Shown here piece after piece: positions 8,001-17,419 of a DNA stretch of 64,000 nt. The stretch is from the NCBI GenBank assembly GCA_018242525.1, contig JAFEBS010000048.1, positions 121,216 through 185,215 on the forward strand. The letters are read 5' to 3'. Position 1 is the stretch's first letter, and each line of letters begins with the position of its first letter. The notes under the pieces were generated by a model. The model saw nothing but the letters and a program-made list of their open reading frames with translations. It was not told where the DNA came from and did no database searches. Origin of the DNA: Planctomycetota bacterium. GTDB lineage: Bacteria; Planctomycetota; Planctomycetia; Planctomycetales; Planctomycetaceae. The translations under genes and the position numbers were made by a program.

Positions 8001-10565
8001 ATGAATTCATCCGAAAACAAGGCCGGAACTTCAGCCGTGCCACAGGCGGCGAAGGTCGTCATTGTCAGCAGCGTGATGTTCGTCTTCATTTCGTACTGGC
8101 GTGTCGCGGCCATCGTCCTGTGCGACATGGCGAGTACCGCCTACTACATCGGGGGGATTGTCGAGCATTCCATTGGTCCCGCCGCTCCCTGGTTTATTCT
8201 GGGTGTCATGCTGTTCAGTTACGCGGTGCGTTCCGTCTACATCGAAAGCTGCTCGATGTATGTGCGGGGCGGTGTGTATCGAATTGTAAAAGAGTCGCTC
8301 GGTCGCACCCCCGCCAAGATCGCCGTCTCAGCCCTGCTGTTCGACTACGTCCTGACGGGGCCCATCAGTGGAGTCGCCGCCGGTCAGTATGTAATGAGTT
8401 TGATCCTGGAACTGATCTCTCATTCGTCAGGGACGCCAATTCCGGTGGAATCCCGGGACTGGTGGAAGGCGACGGGCGCGGTGGTGATTGCCTGCGCCAT
8501 CACCGTTTACTTCTACCGATTGAACGTGGTTGGAATCCATGAATCCAGCGACAAAGCGCTGAAGATCATGATTGCCACGACGGTCATGGGGATCACGATC
8601 CTGGGTTGGTCGGCGGTGACCCTGTGCCTGAAAGGGCCTTGCAATCCAATCACCTTTCAGCCGACGTTTATCTCTCGGGAGAATCCATCCACGGGACAGA
8701 TGGAAAGTCCGCTGGGCTTTTTGGACGGGACGGCGTTCGGAAACCAACTCGTTTCGATGACGGGTTCAGACTGGCTCGGGATGATCGGAGTCATTGGTTT
8801 TTTTCTGGCATTTGGCCACTCGGTACTGGCCATGAGTGGCGAAGAGACTCTGGCCCAGATCTACCGTGAAATCGAAGCGCCCAAACTGAAGAACTTCCAG
8901 CGTGCAGCCGTGATCGTCTTCATCTTCAGCATCCTGCTCACGGGAGGCATCAGCGTACTGGCGGTGCTGCTGATCCCGGACGATGTGCGCATGTCGCAAT
9001 ATGCGGACAACCTGATCGGCGGGTTGGCCATGCACATGTCCGGGCCGCCGTTGGCGCGTTTGATTCTGAATGCGTTCGTAGTCGTCGTCGGTTCATTGAT
9101 CCTGGCGGGAGCGGTCAATACGGCGATCATCGGTTCCAACGGCGTGCTCAATCGCGTGGCCGAAGATGGCGTCATCCCCGAATGGTTCTTGCGGCCGCAT
9201 CCACGATTTGGCACGACACATCGGATGCTTTCCGTGATCCTGGGATTGCAGCTGTTCACGATTCTGGTCAGTCGGGGCGATGTTCTGGTCCTCGGCGAAG
9301 CCTATGCCTTCGGGGTCGTCTGGAGTTTCGTGTTCAATTGTCTCGCCATGCTGGTCCTGAGGTGGAAGGAACCGGACCGACCGCGCGGCTTCAAGGTGCC
9401 GTTCAACATGCACATTAACGGAATCGAGATTCCGGTCGGACTGGCACTGATTTTTGTGGTCCTGCTGATTTCCGCCGTGATGAATGTGTTGACGAAGGAA
9501 ATCGCGACCATTGCCGGACTGAGCTTCACGGCGGTCCTGTTTCTGTTGTTTGTGGGCACCGAGTATTTTCGTCGAGACAACGCGACCTCCGAAGATCAGG
9601 AGCACCTGGATCAATTCAATGAAATCCCCGCAGAGACCGTGAACCCGGAAACATTGGGGCTGACACGTCCCTATCGAAAGCTGGTGGCCATTCGATCTCC
9701 GCGGCATCTGGACGGTTTGGACAAAGTCCTGCAGGAAAGCGACACCGACACCACGGACGTCATAGTCATGACTGCGCAGGTTCGTCCAATCGGCGGTTCG
9801 GATTCGGAACCAGTCCACATGGCCGGGTATGAGCGCCAACTGCTGAACGCGATCGAGAAACGAGCCGAAACTGCGGGCAAAACGGTCTTCCCGATCGTCG
9901 TTTCGACCAACAACGCGCTGCACGCAGTGTTGCAAACCGCCAACTCTGTCGGGGCTCAGGAAGTCATCCTCGGAACATCGGCCAAGGTCTCGCCGAGCCA
10001 GCAATTTGATCAAGCCTCGGCGAGTTGGAGGATCCTGCATGACTGGCAGCCCACCCCGCTGACCGTTCGAATCGTCGGTGGCAATCAAGACCTCTACCTG
10101 GACCTGGAAGGAGGCAATCGGATTCCGAATGCCAGGCCCTTGCATCCCCATTCCGTCGAAGAGTTGCGTGCGGCGGGGACCGGCGTCGATCGGGTGCTGC
10201 TGCTGCATGACGGGACCGAGCGATCCGGCGACCTGCTGCGAATGCTCGTGACAATGCTGGATAGCGAAGTTGAACTGGATGTGGCACAGATCACTGGTGA
10301 GGACACAAAACAGTTGACACAAGATGTCGAGACGGCGGATCACCTGGGCCGTGAAGTCCGAACCGTCGACGTCAACGTGACAGGTGATTTCCAGGAAAAC
10401 CTGCTCCAGAGAATCCGGGAGACAGGCATCGATCTCATCGTGGCACGTCAGACTCTGGCCTCCTTCACGGACCGCCACGGAGAACACATCACTTCCTGGT
10501 CCGAGGACGTCGTCCGTCACACGAAGTGCCTGATCTTCCTGGCCGCCGAGATTTCTGACATTTGA
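8001..10565 (+). CDS. APC-family amino acid permease fused to tandem universal-stress-protein-like domains
   Basis: An 854-residue protein. About the first 525 residues are hydrophobic with roughly twelve membrane segments and read like the amino acid-polyamine-organocation superfamily (GGIVEHSIG, GGVYRIVKESLG, SGEETLAQIYREIEAP). The remaining ~300 residues are soluble and resemble two UspA-like alpha/beta units: one beginning near LVAIRSPRHLDGLDKVL, and a second with VDRVLLLHDGTERSGDLLRML, ending DLIVARQTL. Permease-Usp fusions are known in this superfamily, where the tail is thought to be regulatory. The substrate cannot be read from the sequence. The gene stands alone between the kinase cluster and a secreted protein. 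Confidence 0.85.
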   Translation: MNSSENKAGTSAVPQAAKVVIVSSVMFVFISYWRVAAIVLCDMASTAYYIGGIVEHSIGPAAPWFILGVMLFSYAVRSVYIESCSMYVRGGVYRIVKESLGRTPAKIAVSALLFDYVLTGPISGVAAGQYVMSLILELISHSSGTPIPVESRDWWKATGAVVIACAITVYFYRLNVVGIHESSDKALKIMIATTVMGITILGWSAVTLCLKGPCNPITFQPTFISRENPSTGQMESPLGFLDGTAFGNQLVSMTGSDWLGMIGVIGFFLAFGHSVLAMSGEETLAQIYREIEAPKLKNFQRAAVIVFIFSILLTGGISVLAVLLIPDDVRMSQYADNLIGGLAMHMSGPPLARLILNAFVVVVGSLILAGAVNTAIIGSNGVLNRVAEDGVIPEWFLRPHPRFGTTHRMLSVILGLQLFTILVSRGDVLVLGEAYAFGVVWSFVFNCLAMLVLRWKEPDRPRGFKVPFNMHINGIEIPVGLALIFVVLLISAVMNVLTKEIATIAGLSFTAVLFLLFVGTEYFRRDNATSEDQEHLDQFNEIPAETVNPETLGLTRPYRKLVAIRSPRHLDGLDKVLQESDTDTTDVIVMTAQVRPIGGSDSEPVHMAGYERQLLNAIEKRAETAGKTVFPIVVSTNNALHAVLQTANSVGAQEVILGTSAKVSPSQQFDQASASWRILHDWQPTPLTVRIVGGNQDLYLDLEGGNRIPNARPLHPHSVEELRAAGTGVDRVLLLHDGTERSGDLLRMLVTMLDSEVELDVAQITGEDTKQLTQDVETADHLGREVRTVDVNVTGDFQENLLQRIRETGIDLIVARQTLASFTDRHGEHITSWSEDVVRHTKCLIFLAAEISDI

Positions 10566-10749
10566 GCGAACGCCCTTCAGTCGCTCGCTGGTCCGCTCAC
10601 CTGAAGCACATCGCAGATGCGACCGCTTCACGTGGATCATTCGGTAGAGTAATATGGTTGCCCATCTCGCCAAAAAGTCAGCGGTGTTCGCCGTGACTGG
10701 GCGTTACTCTTCTGCCGGTTGCCTTGGCTCCGTATCAAGGAGTATCACG

Positions 10750-11673
10750 ATGACAAAGCTCGGCGCTGGACAACTTTCGTCGACCATTCTTCTTTTCGTA
10801 ATCGGTTCTTTGGCGACATCGGCATTGGCGCAAGAGAACTCGTCTAACGGCAAGGAACAGATCGATCTCAAAGATGTCTGGAAAAAGGTCCTTGAGGTCA
10901 ACCAGGTCTGGCTTGATCCGCGGCCAGAATCCTTGAGTTACAAAATCGTCTCGGGGTCGCCGCCACTGGCCGACCCCGAAACCACACAGTTCGTCTGGAT
11001 CTCTGGTAACAAAGCCCGCTGGGAGATGGAATCGCGGCATGAGCTGAATCCTCTGAATTACACGCTGATTATGACCCCGGACCGATCGCAGTATCTCCGT
11101 GGACCGGAATCACTTTTGGGCAGGAATATTGGGAGGCAACCGCTCGGCACGCTACGGCAATCCTTCGCCTGGCACTCGGCAATTCATGCACTCCAGCAGC
11201 AGGGACTGCCCGACGATGCGAAAGTCATCTCTGACTTGCGAGATGGCGACAGCCGGCTTATCGCTATACAAGCGACGCCCGCTAATGAACGTAGCTTCGT
11301 TGGATTGGGACTGTATCACGTCTTCTATGGCAGTTCACAATGGCCAATCGGCCAAATAAAACTGACGCTAAAATTGCCGGAGTACGTGCCGTTTCGCGAG
11401 GAATTCGCCGACGGGGCACGGATCGAGTTCGAATCGCCATATTTAAAAGTCGGTAACCATCTGGCGCCGAAATCGATGCGGTATATCAGCAAGTCCGGCA
11501 GACTTGATCCATGGATCCTCGCCGCAGAATTTCAAATCGTCGACGGTGTCTGGTTGCTGAAATCGGCCCAAAACATACAAAACCAGAAAATCGTCAAGCA
11601 GATGAACGTCCAGGACGTTTCAACGCGGCCGATCGCAGACGAGAAGTTCGCGATTCCAGAGAAGCATCAATAA
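10750..11673 (+). CDS. Secreted protein of unknown function, possibly LolA/LppX-like
   Basis: The start is fixed at ATG 10750 by an AAGGAG Shine-Dalgarno at 10737-10742, although the frame is open to 10654. The 307-residue product begins with a signal peptide (MTKLGAGQLSSTILLFVIGS, then ATSALAQ as the likely cleavage site). The mature part is beta-rich with alternating strands (WISGNKARWEMES, YTLIMTPDRSQYLRG, FSPYLKVG-like segments), which recalls the half-barrel of LolA-like lipoprotein carriers, but no diagnostic motif is seen, so the function is left open. It lies between the permease and a sulfatase on the same strand. Confidence 0.7.
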   Translation: MTKLGAGQLSSTILLFVIGSLATSALAQENSSNGKEQIDLKDVWKKVLEVNQVWLDPRPESLSYKIVSGSPPLADPETTQFVWISGNKARWEMESRHELNPLNYTLIMTPDRSQYLRGPESLLGRNIGRQPLGTLRQSFAWHSAIHALQQQGLPDDAKVISDLRDGDSRLIAIQATPANERSFVGLGLYHVFYGSSQWPIGQIKLTLKLPEYVPFREEFADGARIEFESPYLKVGNHLAPKSMRYISKSGRLDPWILAAEFQIVDGVWLLKSAQNIQNQKIVKQMNVQDVSTRPIADEKFAIPEKHQ

Positions 11674-11690
11674 GCCGTCGCGTGCCGTAG

Positions 11691-11788
11691 CAACCCGTGA
11701 AAACAAGGGTCTGGACCTTTGGAGGGCAATGGGTGCACTTGAAATCCTTCACCTCTGCGAATTAGACGTTCAGGTTCGCAGAGGTGAA
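11691..11788. repeat. Partial copy of a dispersed palindromic element plus a perfect 14-bp hairpin
   Basis: Bases 11699-11745 match the left half of the palindromic elements at 22632-22725 and 61343-61442 (shared core CTTTGGAGGGCAAT and the adjoining ACTTGAAATC region). The right arm is replaced by a perfect inverted repeat, TTCACCTCTGCGAA at 11748-11761 and its complement at 11775-11788, with a 13-base loop. No T-run follows, so it is not a typical intrinsic terminator. It lies between the secreted protein and the sulfatase. Confidence 0.65.
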
Positions 11789-11885
11789 CTCATTTGCCAC
11801 TGAATCCAAGGCGTTGACCATCCGATGCCGGTCGTCAATACTGAACCGCATTCCATGTTTGAAGTCCCAATTCCCGGGAGAGCCC

Positions 11886-13820
11886 ATGGCTAAAGCACGT
11901 GACGGTACCGGCGTTTGCAATGCAAATCCTGTCGTTCTACGACGCAGGCTGATGTCATCGATTGTGATCACAATCTCACTTCTGTCGACGGCACACGCAT
12001 CCTGCGCAGAGCAAGCGCATGTGCCAAACATCGTACTCATATTTGCGGATGACCTGGGGTACGGGGACATTGGCCCCTTTGGATCGACGAAGAATCGGAC
12101 ACCACAACTGGATCGCATGACCCGTGAAGGGATGAAACTGACCAGTTTCTATGCCGCGCCAGTCTGTTCGGTGTCACGAGCCCAGGTCATGACGGGCTGC
12201 TATGGGCAACGGGTGTCGGTGCCGCACGTCTTCTTCCCGGCCGAGCGGCATGGAATCAATCCCGCCGAGATCACCGTCGCTGAACTGTTGAAGCAGCAGC
12301 AGTATTCAACCATGTGCATCGGCAAATGGCACCTTGGCGACCAACCAGAGTTTCTGCCGACGCGGCATGGGTTCGATCATTACTTTGGAATTCCCTATTC
12401 CAATGACATGAACAAGCCGAACGAGGCCGGGGTGCCGGTCGTGCCTCTGCTGCGCGATGAACACGTGGCCGATCTGCTCGATGCCGCCGGACAGAACAGT
12501 GTCACCGCGCGCTACACCGAAGAAGCGGTGCAGTACATCCGCGACCATACGCAGCATCCCTTCTTCCTGTACTTTCCGCATACCGCGGTCCATGTCCCAT
12601 TGCATCCGGGCGATCCCTTTCGCGGCAAATCCGCCAATGGAAACTATGGAGACTGGGTCGAAGAGATCGATTGGAGTGTCGGTCGTATCCTGGACACGCT
12701 GCGCGAAACGAAGCTGTCGGAAAGGACGCTGGTCATCTTCACCAGCGACAACGGTCCCTGGCTGACTCAGGGGAAAAATGGTGGCGAGGCCGGGCCGCTG
12801 CGTGGCGGCAAAGGGAGTACCTGGGAAGGGGGAGTGCGCGAACCGACGGTGGCGTGGTGGCCGGGCACAATTGCAGCCGGATCCACCTGTGACAGCATGG
12901 CGGGCAACATCGATCTTTTGCCAACGTTTGTGTCGCTGGCAGGAGGGGCCGTTCCGACGGATCGAGCCATCGATGGTCGAGACATCACCCCGCTGCTGCT
13001 GGGGAAAACGACACAGTCGCCGCGCGACGTCCACTATTATTACCGGCGATACAACTTGGAGGCGGTTCGTTCCGGTCCGTGGAAGCTGGCGCTGGGCCCG
13101 CAAGTGGAAGCGCGCGGCAAAGGCGGCGATGCGCCGGATGCCAAGGCACCTGGAGTCCGACTGTACAACCTGGTCGACGACATTGGAGAACGAACCAACG
13201 TCGCCCAAACGCATCCGGAAATCGTGCGACGATTGCAGGGGTTGGCCGATCGGATGGCGCGAGAACTGGGCAACGGAACGCCAGGACCCGCCGTTCGCCC
13301 GATCGGTGAGGTCGCCAGTCCGAAACTGCTGTATGCCACCAGGGCCGCCCAGCCGTCCCGACCCGTCGACTTGAAATCACTGAAGATTGGTGACACCATC
13401 CCAGCCGCAGCCGCCCCTCAGATCGGCCAACAACCATTTTCGATCAAGTGCGAGATTCAGCCGACCATCAACAACGCCGTCATTGTCGCACACGGAGGTT
13501 CCGCGGTCGGATATGCGCTTTCACTCAAAGAAGGCCGAGTCAGTTTCTCCGTTCGAACTCAATCGGACGAGTTGACCACGATCACAGCTCCCGAGGTCTT
13601 GCAGGAACGCATCGCGATTGATGCGACTCTGGCGAAGGACGGAACCATGACGTTGAGCCTGAACGGGACATCGGTTGCAACCGGCAAGGCGCCCCGATTG
13701 ATCCCGCACCAACCGCAGGAAAAACTCTGCATCGGCCACGACGATGGCAACCCGGTCGGAAACTATGACGGATCCATCGTGTATTCGGGAGTGCTGGAAA
13801 AGCTGTTGATCGGTCCCTGA
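11886..13820 (+). CDS. Secreted sulfatase (arylsulfatase family) with C-terminal LamG-like domain
   Basis: Start set at ATG 11886, behind GGGAG at 11876-11880; the frame is open to 11784. It gives 644 residues with a signal peptide (RRRLMSSIVITISLLSTAHA). The sulfatase fold is clear: metal ligands IFADDLGYGD (Asp55-Asp56), the formylglycine site as PVCSVSRAQVMTG (Cys94), GKWHLG, FLYFPHTAVHVPLHP and FTSDNGPW. The active-site motif reads C-S-V-S-R instead of the canonical C-x-P/A-x-R; it could still be modified by formylglycine-generating enzyme, but none is in the window. The last ~160 residues (FSIKCEIQPTINNAVIVAHGG, LSLNGTSVATG) form a LamG-like module. A role in degrading sulfated polysaccharides is inferred from the family. 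Confidence 0.9.
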   Translation: MAKARDGTGVCNANPVVLRRRLMSSIVITISLLSTAHASCAEQAHVPNIVLIFADDLGYGDIGPFGSTKNRTPQLDRMTREGMKLTSFYAAPVCSVSRAQVMTGCYGQRVSVPHVFFPAERHGINPAEITVAELLKQQQYSTMCIGKWHLGDQPEFLPTRHGFDHYFGIPYSNDMNKPNEAGVPVVPLLRDEHVADLLDAAGQNSVTARYTEEAVQYIRDHTQHPFFLYFPHTAVHVPLHPGDPFRGKSANGNYGDWVEEIDWSVGRILDTLRETKLSERTLVIFTSDNGPWLTQGKNGGEAGPLRGGKGSTWEGGVREPTVAWWPGTIAAGSTCDSMAGNIDLLPTFVSLAGGAVPTDRAIDGRDITPLLLGKTTQSPRDVHYYYRRYNLEAVRSGPWKLALGPQVEARGKGGDAPDAKAPGVRLYNLVDDIGERTNVAQTHPEIVRRLQGLADRMARELGNGTPGPAVRPIGEVASPKLLYATRAAQPSRPVDLKSLKIGDTIPAAAAPQIGQQPFSIKCEIQPTINNAVIVAHGGSAVGYALSLKEGRVSFSVRTQSDELTTITAPEVLQERIAIDATLAKDGTMTLSLNGTSVATGKAPRLIPHQPQEKLCIGHDDGNPVGNYDGSIVYSGVLEKLLIGP

Positions 13821-13910
13821 ATTGATGCTCCGCGGAAGGGATCGCCAGGGCCTGGACACGAATACTTCTGCCCGGTGATAATCGTGGCTGAACATCGATG
13901 GAAATCACAG

Positions 13911-14197
13911 GTGTCAGGACTGTGTCAGGACTCTTTGTTTTCATTGGGATCACCACCTGTGGGCAAGTGCGGTCGAATCTGGGGGGCGTCCACGCGGGCG
14001 TAATGTCGATTCGAAGCCAAGGCGTTCCACAATCGATTCTTTCCAGGTCGCGTCCCCGTGGGGAGTACCCCGCTGAGCGCAGCGGCGGATCGCTGCCAAC
14101 TCCTTGTCGGTCAGTGGCTCACTCACACGCTCGATCCAATTCGACCGGCGTGAAACTGGCCAGGGAGACAACAGGCATGGAGCGGGCTCGGTCGGTT
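13911..14197 (-). pseudogene. Truncated copy of a REP-associated tyrosine transposase (RAYT) element
   Basis: This stretch is nearly identical to 18284-18556, the 3' half of the fuller element. On the minus strand it encodes the RAYT C terminus (SRRSNWIERVSEPLTDKELA, then IRRCAQRGTPHGDATW). The catalytic HUH and Tyr portion is missing, and the stop codon of the other copy is altered, so the frame runs on into the end of the element. At the outer end the 11-mer GTGTCAGGACT is tandemly doubled (13911-13932). It is a dead remnant or an internally deleted non-autonomous copy. Confidence 0.8.
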
Positions 14198-14247
14198 ATG
14201 TTCGAGATCGTGAATCGTATGACGTGATCTGCGATGAACTGTGCTAA

Positions 14248-14826
14248 CTAATTCTTCGGTGCAAGAGCCGCCGTACCAAAGAATTTCTCTCCAAGGGGGG
14301 TGACCCCGGAATACGCGAGTGAGATCCCGCCGTTTCTCAAGTTTCCCCGCATGTAGAGTTTTGAGCGACCAATCACAGGTGATTCAAGAACGACGAGTCC
14401 GTCCCCACGTTCTGGAGCGGTGCCAGTCACAGGAATCTCAATCTTCCCGCCATCGGGGGCTATGACTGCAATTGCGCCTTCAAGTTTTCTGCCGTCACGT
14501 TTCGCGATCGACACGGCCCATTTGTAATTCCGCTTGTCCTTGCCAATCACGGTAATGGCACTGCCCGCCCATACGACCCCAGGGAAGAACTGATCGTCTT
14601 TCTCAGCCGGCTGCGGCTTCTGGTGCGTTACTTCTGTACTGTGCTTGCGCAGGGCCTCGCATTCCTTTTCAATGAGTTCCAGTGACTTTTCCGCCAACTG
14701 TAACTTCAGCTCCAGCAATTCGATTTTCTGCTTGAGCTCCGTAACAGTCGCGTCTTGAGAATAACACTGGACCGCACAGGCAACGAACGTCATCACAGCC
14801 AGTAACGACACTTTCAATTCGTGCAT
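14248..14826 (-). CDS. Secreted coiled-coil protein of unknown function
   Basis: Start taken at ATG 14826, preceded on the minus strand by GGAG about nine bases upstream; the frame extends to 14871 without a ribosome site. The 192-residue product has a signal peptide (MHELKVSLLAVMTFVACAVQ, then CYSQ) and a strong heptad coiled coil (LKQKIELLELKLQLAEKSL, then ELIEKECEALRKH) at ~28-62. The C-terminal ~110 residues are beta-rich, with GVVWAGSAITVIGKDKRNYK and RGDGLVVLESPVIG. I do not recognise the family. It lies just downstream of the LRR kinase on the same strand. Confidence 0.65.
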   Translation of the reverse strand: MHELKVSLLAVMTFVACAVQCYSQDATVTELKQKIELLELKLQLAEKSLELIEKECEALRKHSTEVTHQKPQPAEKDDQFFPGVVWAGSAITVIGKDKRNYKWAVSIAKRDGRKLEGAIAVIAPDGGKIEIPVTGTAPERGDGLVVLESPVIGRSKLYMRGNLRNGGISLAYSGVTPLGEKFFGTAALAPKN

Positions 14827-14921
14827 CGTTTTTCTCCACAACCTAAACAAGTCAATCGACACATAACGCATTGCTCATTCATTCGCCTCAGCCGCTCGTA
14901 AACGATTCCCAACTTCCGAAG

Positions 14922-17228
14922 CTACTGCGGTATTGTGTTGTCTTCGTTCGGAGGCATTGATGGGGGAGCGGTTTCGGCAGTTGCAGTTGGAACTTTTTCC
15001 CATGTCACCCGGCATTGTGGAATCGCGATGGCAAGCGCCTGCATTCCGGCGGCAGTCACGTTAGGCATCCGCAACAAGACGAGAGATCTCAGATTCTTGC
15101 AGTTCGCAAGCTTGAGCAGACCATCGTCGCTCACCTGTGTTCGACTGAGATTCAGCGTATTCAGTTTCTTGTAGGCGCTGAGGGTGTCCATTCCTGCATC
15201 GGTGACGTGGGTACGGTCCAGGTTCAACCATTCCAAATCGAGGCAATCTTTGAAGCCAGCCAAACCGGCGTCGCTGATGTTGGTCTCCCCTACGAGGAGT
15301 GCCTTTAAGTTCATGCAATCTTGGAAACAGGCCAGCCCAGTGTCGGTCACGTTACAGTGATCCAAGTACAGTAACGTCAGCTTCTTGCAGTCTTTGAAAC
15401 GTGCCAACCCCGCGTCGCTGACCCGCGACCACCCCAATCTGAGCTCGGTGAGGTTCGTACACCCCTTGAAGTTCGCGACGCCCGAGTCTCCAATACTTGA
15501 GCGTGTCAATGCCAAGGATGTTAGATTCTGGCAGCCCCTGAGATTTGCGAGTCCTGCGTCGGAAATCCGAGTACCATCCAAGTATAGAGTATTGAGATCC
15601 TTGCAGTTGAGGAAGTACGCAAGTCCTGCGTCGGTAATACTGCTCCATGACAAATCGAGGTATGTCAGATGGCTGCAACCTTTGAACGGATGCACGCCAT
15701 CTTCGCCCAGCCTCTTGTTCCCCCTCAAGTTGCAATAAGTCAGTTCAATAGATTCGGTCGGCAACTCCGATGCATTCTTGATATATCGATCTGCTCCGTT
15801 GATCCCAACGTTCCCGCCGATTGAAAGTACGTATTCTGCCGCCTTGCGGTCAGGATTGACGGACGCGGTCACGCCCGGATCATTCACCTCCACCACGAGC
15901 ATGTCTTCGGGTGAGACCAGTCGAATGATCGTCCCCCAGACGTTGGTCAAACCCGTTGCTTCGGTCAAACCGACCCCCGCGAATAATGTCACAAACACGG
16001 CTGCAGCCGCCCAGCCCCGCTTGCGCAGCAAGCGGCGTTCGCGTGCGGGAGCATTTTCTGGACAGATCGGCAGATCGAGTGATTCCACTCGTCCGTGCTG
16101 TTTCAATTCCGACTGGCAACGAGCCAACAGATCGACGAGTTCTTTTGCTGACTGGAAGCGGTTCTCGGGTTGCTTGGCGTGCAACTTCGAGATGATGTCG
16201 CACAGCCAATCGGGAACCTCGGGGATGATCTCCTGGATCGGACGCGGAGTCTCGTCGGCAACCCGTTTCAATACAGCGACTGTGTTCGGCGCTCGGAACG
16301 GCGGACGACCACAGGCCATCTGGTAAAGAACACTTCCAAGGCTGAACAGGTCGCTACGTTGATCGAGGGCTTGTCCCTGCGCCTGTTCCGGAGACATGTA
16401 GATCGGTGTACCGCAGATGACTCCCGTACGCGTCATGCTCGCGTCGTCGGTTGCACGGGCCAGGCCGAAGTCGGTGATTTTCGCCTTCAGTACCGGACCT
16501 GCTTCCAGCAGGATGTTCCCTGGCTTGATATCACGATGAATCAGTCCCTGATAGTGGGCGGCCAACAGACCGCTCGCCACTTGCTGGCCAAGGTGCAGAA
16601 TCTCGGGCAACTCCAGCGGGCCCATCTGCTCCATTTTCTGCTGCAATGTCTGACCTTCGACGTACTCCATTACCAGGTACGGCAGGGGCAGTTCTTCGAC
16701 GCTATAGACTTGTACTATGTTTTCGTGCTTGATCGCCGCCGCAGACCGCGCTTCGCGCAGGAACCGCTTTCGCGGCGGTGATGTCGCTGAAATCTGGGGG
16801 GGCATCACCTTGATCGCAACGAGCCGACGCAGCTTCGCGTCGAACGCTTTGAATACGATCCCGAACCCGCCGTGCCCCAACACCTGCAGAATTTCGTAGT
16901 GGCCAAGCGTCCCGATGGAATCGGGACGCGAGGACGGTTGTAGAAAACTGATGTCGAGTGCCGTGTCGACTTCGGTGACACGGCGATTTTCTTGCCCGCC
17001 AGCTGACGGCCGAAGACTGGTCGGCGAATCCGCGACATCGGCGGGCGGATTGAATTGCTCGACCGCCGGAACATTCAAGAACTTGCTGGCATTCTCGTGA
17101 GAAACCAACAACGCCTCAATCCGTCCCCGCATCGTAGCATCGTCGTGACAAGCCTCGTTCAGAAACGCTGCTCGCTTGATCGGGTCTGTAATCTCCACGG
17201 CAGTCTCGAAGATTTCACGCTCCGTCAT
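14922..17228 (-). CDS. Ser/Thr protein kinase with leucine-rich repeats, partner of an ECF sigma factor
   Basis: Start at ATG 17228 (MTEREIFETAVEITDP). The 768-residue protein opens with the ~50-residue helical segment ending in EALLVSHENASKFL that is typical of planctomycete kinases encoded beside ECF sigma factors. The kinase domain spans ~110-370: GHGGFG loop, VAIKV with Lys140, HRDIKPGN, DFGLAR, GTPIYMSPEQ. A membrane segment (GWAAAAVFVTLFAGVGL) follows near 410. The extracellular part has about nine ~24-residue LRRs of the type LTYLDLSWSSITDAGLAYF. The sigma factor gene lies 190 bases upstream on the same strand, so co-transcription is likely. What the LRR domain binds is unknown. Confidence 0.9.
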   Translation of the reverse strand: MTEREIFETAVEITDPIKRAAFLNEACHDDATMRGRIEALLVSHENASKFLNVPAVEQFNPPADVADSPTSLRPSAGGQENRRVTEVDTALDISFLQPSSRPDSIGTLGHYEILQVLGHGGFGIVFKAFDAKLRRLVAIKVMPPQISATSPPRKRFLREARSAAAIKHENIVQVYSVEELPLPYLVMEYVEGQTLQQKMEQMGPLELPEILHLGQQVASGLLAAHYQGLIHRDIKPGNILLEAGPVLKAKITDFGLARATDDASMTRTGVICGTPIYMSPEQAQGQALDQRSDLFSLGSVLYQMACGRPPFRAPNTVAVLKRVADETPRPIQEIIPEVPDWLCDIISKLHAKQPENRFQSAKELVDLLARCQSELKQHGRVESLDLPICPENAPARERRLLRKRGWAAAAVFVTLFAGVGLTEATGLTNVWGTIIRLVSPEDMLVVEVNDPGVTASVNPDRKAAEYVLSIGGNVGINGADRYIKNASELPTESIELTYCNLRGNKRLGEDGVHPFKGCSHLTYLDLSWSSITDAGLAYFLNCKDLNTLYLDGTRISDAGLANLRGCQNLTSLALTRSSIGDSGVANFKGCTNLTELRLGWSRVSDAGLARFKDCKKLTLLYLDHCNVTDTGLACFQDCMNLKALLVGETNISDAGLAGFKDCLDLEWLNLDRTHVTDAGMDTLSAYKKLNTLNLSRTQVSDDGLLKLANCKNLRSLVLLRMPNVTAAGMQALAIAIPQCRVTWEKVPTATAETAPPSMPPNEDNTIPQ

Positions 17229-17419
17229 TTCAATGTCCCGTTTCGTCGGGGCTAAAAACACTCACAAAAAGCGATTCAATAGACAATGCGACGCCGACGC
17301 CGGATTCACGCCAGGAAATTTTCCGAAATTGCACAACTTGGAAAGACGAACGGGAAGCCATAGATCGGCAGGCATCGGAGTCTGTCGAAAGGCCGCTTGG
17401 CCGAAGTCTCACCGTCCGA

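Noticed and set aside
9093..10673. Long minus-strand open frame (526 codons) opposite the permease
   Set aside because: It is antisense to a clear membrane protein and has no domain; high GC leaves such frames open by chance.
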